From Loktanella sp. D2R18 (GTDB lineage Bacteria; Pseudomonadota; Alphaproteobacteria; Rhodobacterales; Rhodobacteraceae): a DNA stretch of 64,000 nucleotides. Positions 61,443 to 64,000 of this stretch are shown in pieces. The stretch covers positions 475,389 to 539,388 of the forward strand of contig NZ_QOCG01000030.1 of NCBI RefSeq assembly GCF_003318235.1, read 5' to 3'. Both the position numbers and the translations under genes were made by a program. The notes under the pieces are model-generated. The model saw only the letters and a program-made list of their open reading frames with translations. It was not told where the DNA came from and made no database searches. The first letter of the stretch is position 1; every line of letters begins with the position of its first letter.

Positions 61443-62657
61443 ATGGCACATCACAATGCACGTCCGGCGGACAGCTATTCGCCGCTTTACTTTCTGGCCT
61501 CGCTCGGCGCGGGTGGGCTGGCCGTCACGTTTTTTATGTACTTGATGTTCTGGGTGCCGCACCCCGGCCAACCCGTACCCGTCTTTGAAGACATCTTGCG
61601 CGCTTGGTCTGCTGGCGACGTCGGCATGAAGGTCGCGATTGTCGTGGCCGTAACCGGGATTGCGGGTTTCGCATTTTTGAACATCAAATCGTTGATCTGG
61701 AACCTGTCCCAACTGTCACAGTTCAAAAAGACCGAAAGCTACGCAAAGCTGCGCCAAACAAATGGCGAAACCCAGCTTCTCGCCATGCCACTGGCCTTGG
61801 CGATGACCGTAAACGTTGGCTTCATCCTGGGCCTCGTCTTTGTTCCGTCCCTATGGGGTGCGGTTGAGTATATGTTCCCCATTGCACTGCTGGCCTTTAC
61901 AGCTATCGGCGCCTTAGCGCTGGCGCAGATCGGTCGCTTCTTGGGACGTATCTTGTCCGAAGGCGGCATTTTTGACGTCACTGCGCATAACTCTTTTGCA
62001 CAACTTTTGCCTGCCTTTGCGCTTGCGATGGTCGCCGTTGGCCTGTCTTCACCCGCGGCGATGAGCCAGGTTCCCCTAACCGTCGGGACAAGCCTTGTTC
62101 TTTCAACCGCTATGGGCACGGTTGCAGCACTTTATGCTGCAATCGCCGCAATCACCGCGTTCAATTCAATGCTGCATTTTGGCACCGCCAAAGAAAGCGG
62201 ACCAACATTGATGGTTGTCGTACCGTTGTTGACTGTGCTTGGCATTATGATGCTGCGCCAAAATCACGGGCTGCACACAACATTTGACGTGCATATCGCG
62301 AACGCCGAAACGCTGGTACTGCTGACAAAAATCCTCGCCGTGCAATTTGCCTTTGCATTGATGGGGCTGATTGTTATGCGCCGCCAGGGTTACGCTGACG
62401 CGTTCTTGCGTGGAGAAGGCAATTCACCGGGCTCTTACGCGCTGGTCTGTCCCGGCGTTGCGCTCTCTGTGATGATGCATTTTTGGATCAACAAGGGGCT
62501 TGTCGCTACTGGTTTGATCGTAAAGTTTGGCGCAGCTTTCTGGGTACTTAGTGCGGCAGCACTGATGTTCCAATTCGCGATGGTCGGACTGGTACTATAC
62601 CTAAACCGTCGGCACTTTGGCCGGGCCGAAAGCCGGCCAATGGTTCCGGCTGAATAA
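61443..62657 (+). CDS. polytopic membrane protein between cobN and cobO (TsoY- or TehA-like)
   Basis: 404 residues and about ten membrane helices starting YFLASLGAGGLAVTFFMYL. NSFAQLLPAFALAMVAVGLS, VPLLTVLGIMMLRQNHGLHT and a short basic tail are visible. The layout recalls SLAC1/TehA-like or TsoY-type membrane proteins, but I cannot assign a substrate. Two matching operator-like dyads precede the start, indicating dedicated repression. RBS CGGAG. A perfect 10-bp hairpin separates it from cobO. Confidence 0.75.
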   Translation: MAHHNARPADSYSPLYFLASLGAGGLAVTFFMYLMFWVPHPGQPVPVFEDILRAWSAGDVGMKVAIVVAVTGIAGFAFLNIKSLIWNLSQLSQFKKTESYAKLRQTNGETQLLAMPLALAMTVNVGFILGLVFVPSLWGAVEYMFPIALLAFTAIGALALAQIGRFLGRILSEGGIFDVTAHNSFAQLLPAFALAMVAVGLSSPAAMSQVPLTVGTSLVLSTAMGTVAALYAAIAAITAFNSMLHFGTAKESGPTLMVVVPLLTVLGIMMLRQNHGLHTTFDVHIANAETLVLLTKILAVQFAFALMGLIVMRRQGYADAFLRGEGNSPGSYALVCPGVALSVMMHFWINKGLVATGLIVKFGAAFWVLSAAALMFQFAMVGLVLYLNRRHFGRAESRPMVPAE

Positions 62658-62666
62658 AATCGAAAC

Positions 62667-62691
62667 CGGGCGGTACGCTCTGTACCGCCCG
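62667..62691 (+). terminator. 10-bp hairpin between the membrane gene and cobO
   Basis: CGGGCGGTAC-GCTCT-GTACCGCCCG is a perfect 10-bp stem and 5-nt loop just after the stop codon. The next run of T comes 18 nt later (TCTTTT), so termination may be partial. Confidence 0.65.
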
Positions 62692-62731
62692 TCGTCATCC
62701 GGGTACTGTCTTTTCAAAAGAGGAGCCCGCA

Positions 62732-63340
62732 ATGACCGAAGACACCGACCGCCACGCGATGAAAATGGCCAAGAAAAAAGTCGCCCGCGACAAAATCATG
62801 GCCACAAAGACCGACCAAAAGGGTTTGGTCATCGTGCACACGGGCAAGGGTAAAGGCAAATCTTCTGCCGCGTTTGGCATGATTTTCCGCTGCATCGCAC
62901 ATGATATGAAATGCGCGGTCGTGCAGTTCATCAAGGGCGGGATGTCCACCGGCGAACGCGATTTGATCCTCGCAAAATTCACCGAAACCTGCGCGTTCCA
63001 CACGATGGGCGAAGGGTTTACTTGGGAAACCCAAGATAAATCACGCGATACCGAAATGGCGCAGGCTGCTTGGGCCAAGGCCAAAGAGCTAATCTTGGAC
63101 GAAACCAATCACATGGTGCTCTTGGATGAAATCAACATCGCAATCCGCTATGATTATGTCAGCGCCGAAGAGGTTGTATCCTTCCTGCGTGATCACAAGC
63201 CACCAATGACCCACGTCGTGCTGACAGGCCGTAATGCCCACGCAGACCTGATCGAATTGGCGGATTTGGTGACAGAAATGGAACTGGTCAAACACCCGTT
63301 CCGTTCGGGGATTAAGGCGCAAATCGGCGTGGAGTTCTAA
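62732..63340 (+). CDS. cobO: cob(I)yrinic acid a,c-diamide adenosyltransferase
   Basis: 202-residue CobO/BtuR-type enzyme moving the adenosyl group from ATP to cob(I)alamin precursors. The P-loop is HTGKGKGKSSAAFG, followed by the AVVQFIKGGMSTGERDL and MVLLDEINIAIRY segments of the family. ATG 62732 follows AGAGGAG. It lies downstream of a membrane protein and the chelatase gene, matching the order of reactions (cobalt insertion then adenosylation). Confidence 0.95.
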   Translation: MTEDTDRHAMKMAKKKVARDKIMATKTDQKGLVIVHTGKGKGKSSAAFGMIFRCIAHDMKCAVVQFIKGGMSTGERDLILAKFTETCAFHTMGEGFTWETQDKSRDTEMAQAAWAKAKELILDETNHMVLLDEINIAIRYDYVSAEEVVSFLRDHKPPMTHVVLTGRNAHADLIELADLVTEMELVKHPFRSGIKAQIGVEF

Positions 63341-63416
63341 ACCAAACGGCCATCAGCGTCGCGCTGCACATAAAATTGACTTGATCCAAAGGGTTTAGCG
63401 CTTATGTAACGGTAGT

Positions 63417-64000
63417 ATGACAAGCGCGCTGAACCTTTCACCAACAAACCTCGTCGCGAGCGGCGTGCAGCGTGCTGTCTATTTTCATCCAACCGATCGG
63501 ACCAAACTGATCAAAGTGCTAAAACCAAGTACAAAGATGCCGCGTCGCAATAATTTCAACGGCATGGTCGATCGTTGGTTTCCAAGCACACGGCTGCGCC
63601 AAATTCGAAAAGAATACAGCGAATATTTACGGATCATGCTCGGCCACCCAGAGCCTGACTTTCGCGCCCCGATGTCGCATATGTTTGGGTTTGTCAGCAC
63701 AAATGTCGGTCTCGGTTGCCTGACTGAAAGCGTGCTGAACGCGGACGGCACGCTTGGCCAAACCCTTGGCGCAAAAGCGAAAACAAAATCGCTTACGGAT
63801 CACGACATTGATTTGCTGAACGATACAATCGCCCGCATCTTTGCCAATGACATTCGCGCCAGCGATATGAACCCAAATAATTTTGTCTTTGGCCACCGCG
63901 ATAACGGCGACGGGCCGGGACAAGAAGAATGTGTTCTTGTTGACGGTTTCGGCGATATCCACGCCATTCCGGTCCGCTCAATGGCGAAATGGTCAAATCG
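63417..64000 (+). CDS. YrbL-family protein, 3' end missing
   Basis: The reading frame from ATG 63417 stays open for 194 codons to the window end. Landmarks are TNLVASGVQRAVYFHPTDR, IKVLKP (kinase-like lysine), EYSEYLRIML, and DIRASDMNPNNFVF followed by CVLVDGFGD, the N and D of a kinase-like catalytic region, as in YrbL (PhoP-regulated family in enterobacteria). The substrate is unknown. The gap from cobO (76 nt) may hold its promoter. Confidence 0.85.
   Translation, partial: MTSALNLSPTNLVASGVQRAVYFHPTDRTKLIKVLKPSTKMPRRNNFNGMVDRWFPSTRLRQIRKEYSEYLRIMLGHPEPDFRAPMSHMFGFVSTNVGLGCLTESVLNADGTLGQTLGAKAKTKSLTDHDIDLLNDTIARIFANDIRASDMNPNNFVFGHRDNGDGPGQEECVLVDGFGDIHAIPVRSMAKWSN

Overview
This window looks like a chromosomal segment from a marine Rhodobacteraceae bacterium (Roseobacter group; something Loktanella/Yoonia/Octadecabacter-like is a guess). 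The evidence is the moderately high GC coding style, a CobN/CobW/CobO cobalamin route, PuuD-type urate oxidation, tandem peptide deformylases, an orphan TRAP binding protein and a phnCDEE phosphonate transporter. I see no rRNA, tRNA, CRISPR, prophage or insertion sequence. Genes are dense and ordered in operons, so this is mostly core or family-conserved sequence.

Layout. 1-4025 (minus): phosphonate ABC transporter phnC-phnD-phnE-phnE, with hairpins on both sides of phnD and a possible Pho box upstream. 4129-5200: a PH-like membrane protein and a VOC protein. 5297-10809: urate/allantoin catabolism (LysR regulator, PuuE-OHCU decarboxylase fusion, ureidoglycolate lyase, frameshifted NCS2 permease, divergent cytochrome-c-type urate oxidase PuuD). 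10834-12422: two-component pair. 12626-17966: rpe, AraC regulator, and a deoxyribose-phosphate aldolase/double aldehyde dehydrogenase operon. 17982-25167 (minus): a tight eight-gene operon of unknown function (AAA ATPase, coiled-coil protein, four membrane proteins, two soluble unknowns), the best candidate here for an undescribed system. 25297-34568: L,D-transpeptidase, creatinase, TRAP binding protein, VOC protein, fmt, surface lipoprotein, three tandem def paralogues (one catalytically degenerate), MalY/PatB lyase.

34652-41255 (minus): corrin-ring operon cobM, cbiG-cobJ, cobI, cobL, cobH, cbiX and a small membrane protein. 41459-43469: a glycosyltransferase/phosphatase pair likely making glucosyl- or mannosylglycerate. 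43640-44969: glutathionyl-hydroquinone reductase and a degenerate receiver protein. 45175-47371 (plus): DUF1636, threonine-phosphate decarboxylase and CbiB. 47420-51196: small membrane protein, DedA-like protein, lytic transglycosylase, M19 dipeptidase, small membrane protein. 51262-54717: smc. 54927-63340 (plus): cobalamin riboswitch, CbiM-like permease, cobW, GNAT, cobN, a membrane protein behind paired operators, cobO. 63417-64000: YrbL-family gene cut by the window end.

The cobalamin genes are spread over three blocks. Together they encode much of corrin ring methylation, ring contraction, cobalt insertion, adenosylation and the aminopropanol arm. CobA, CobG/CobZ, CobF, CobK, CobB, CobST, CobQ and nucleotide-loop genes are not in the window. 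Both an early-insertion type chelatase (CbiX) and the late CobN subunit are present.
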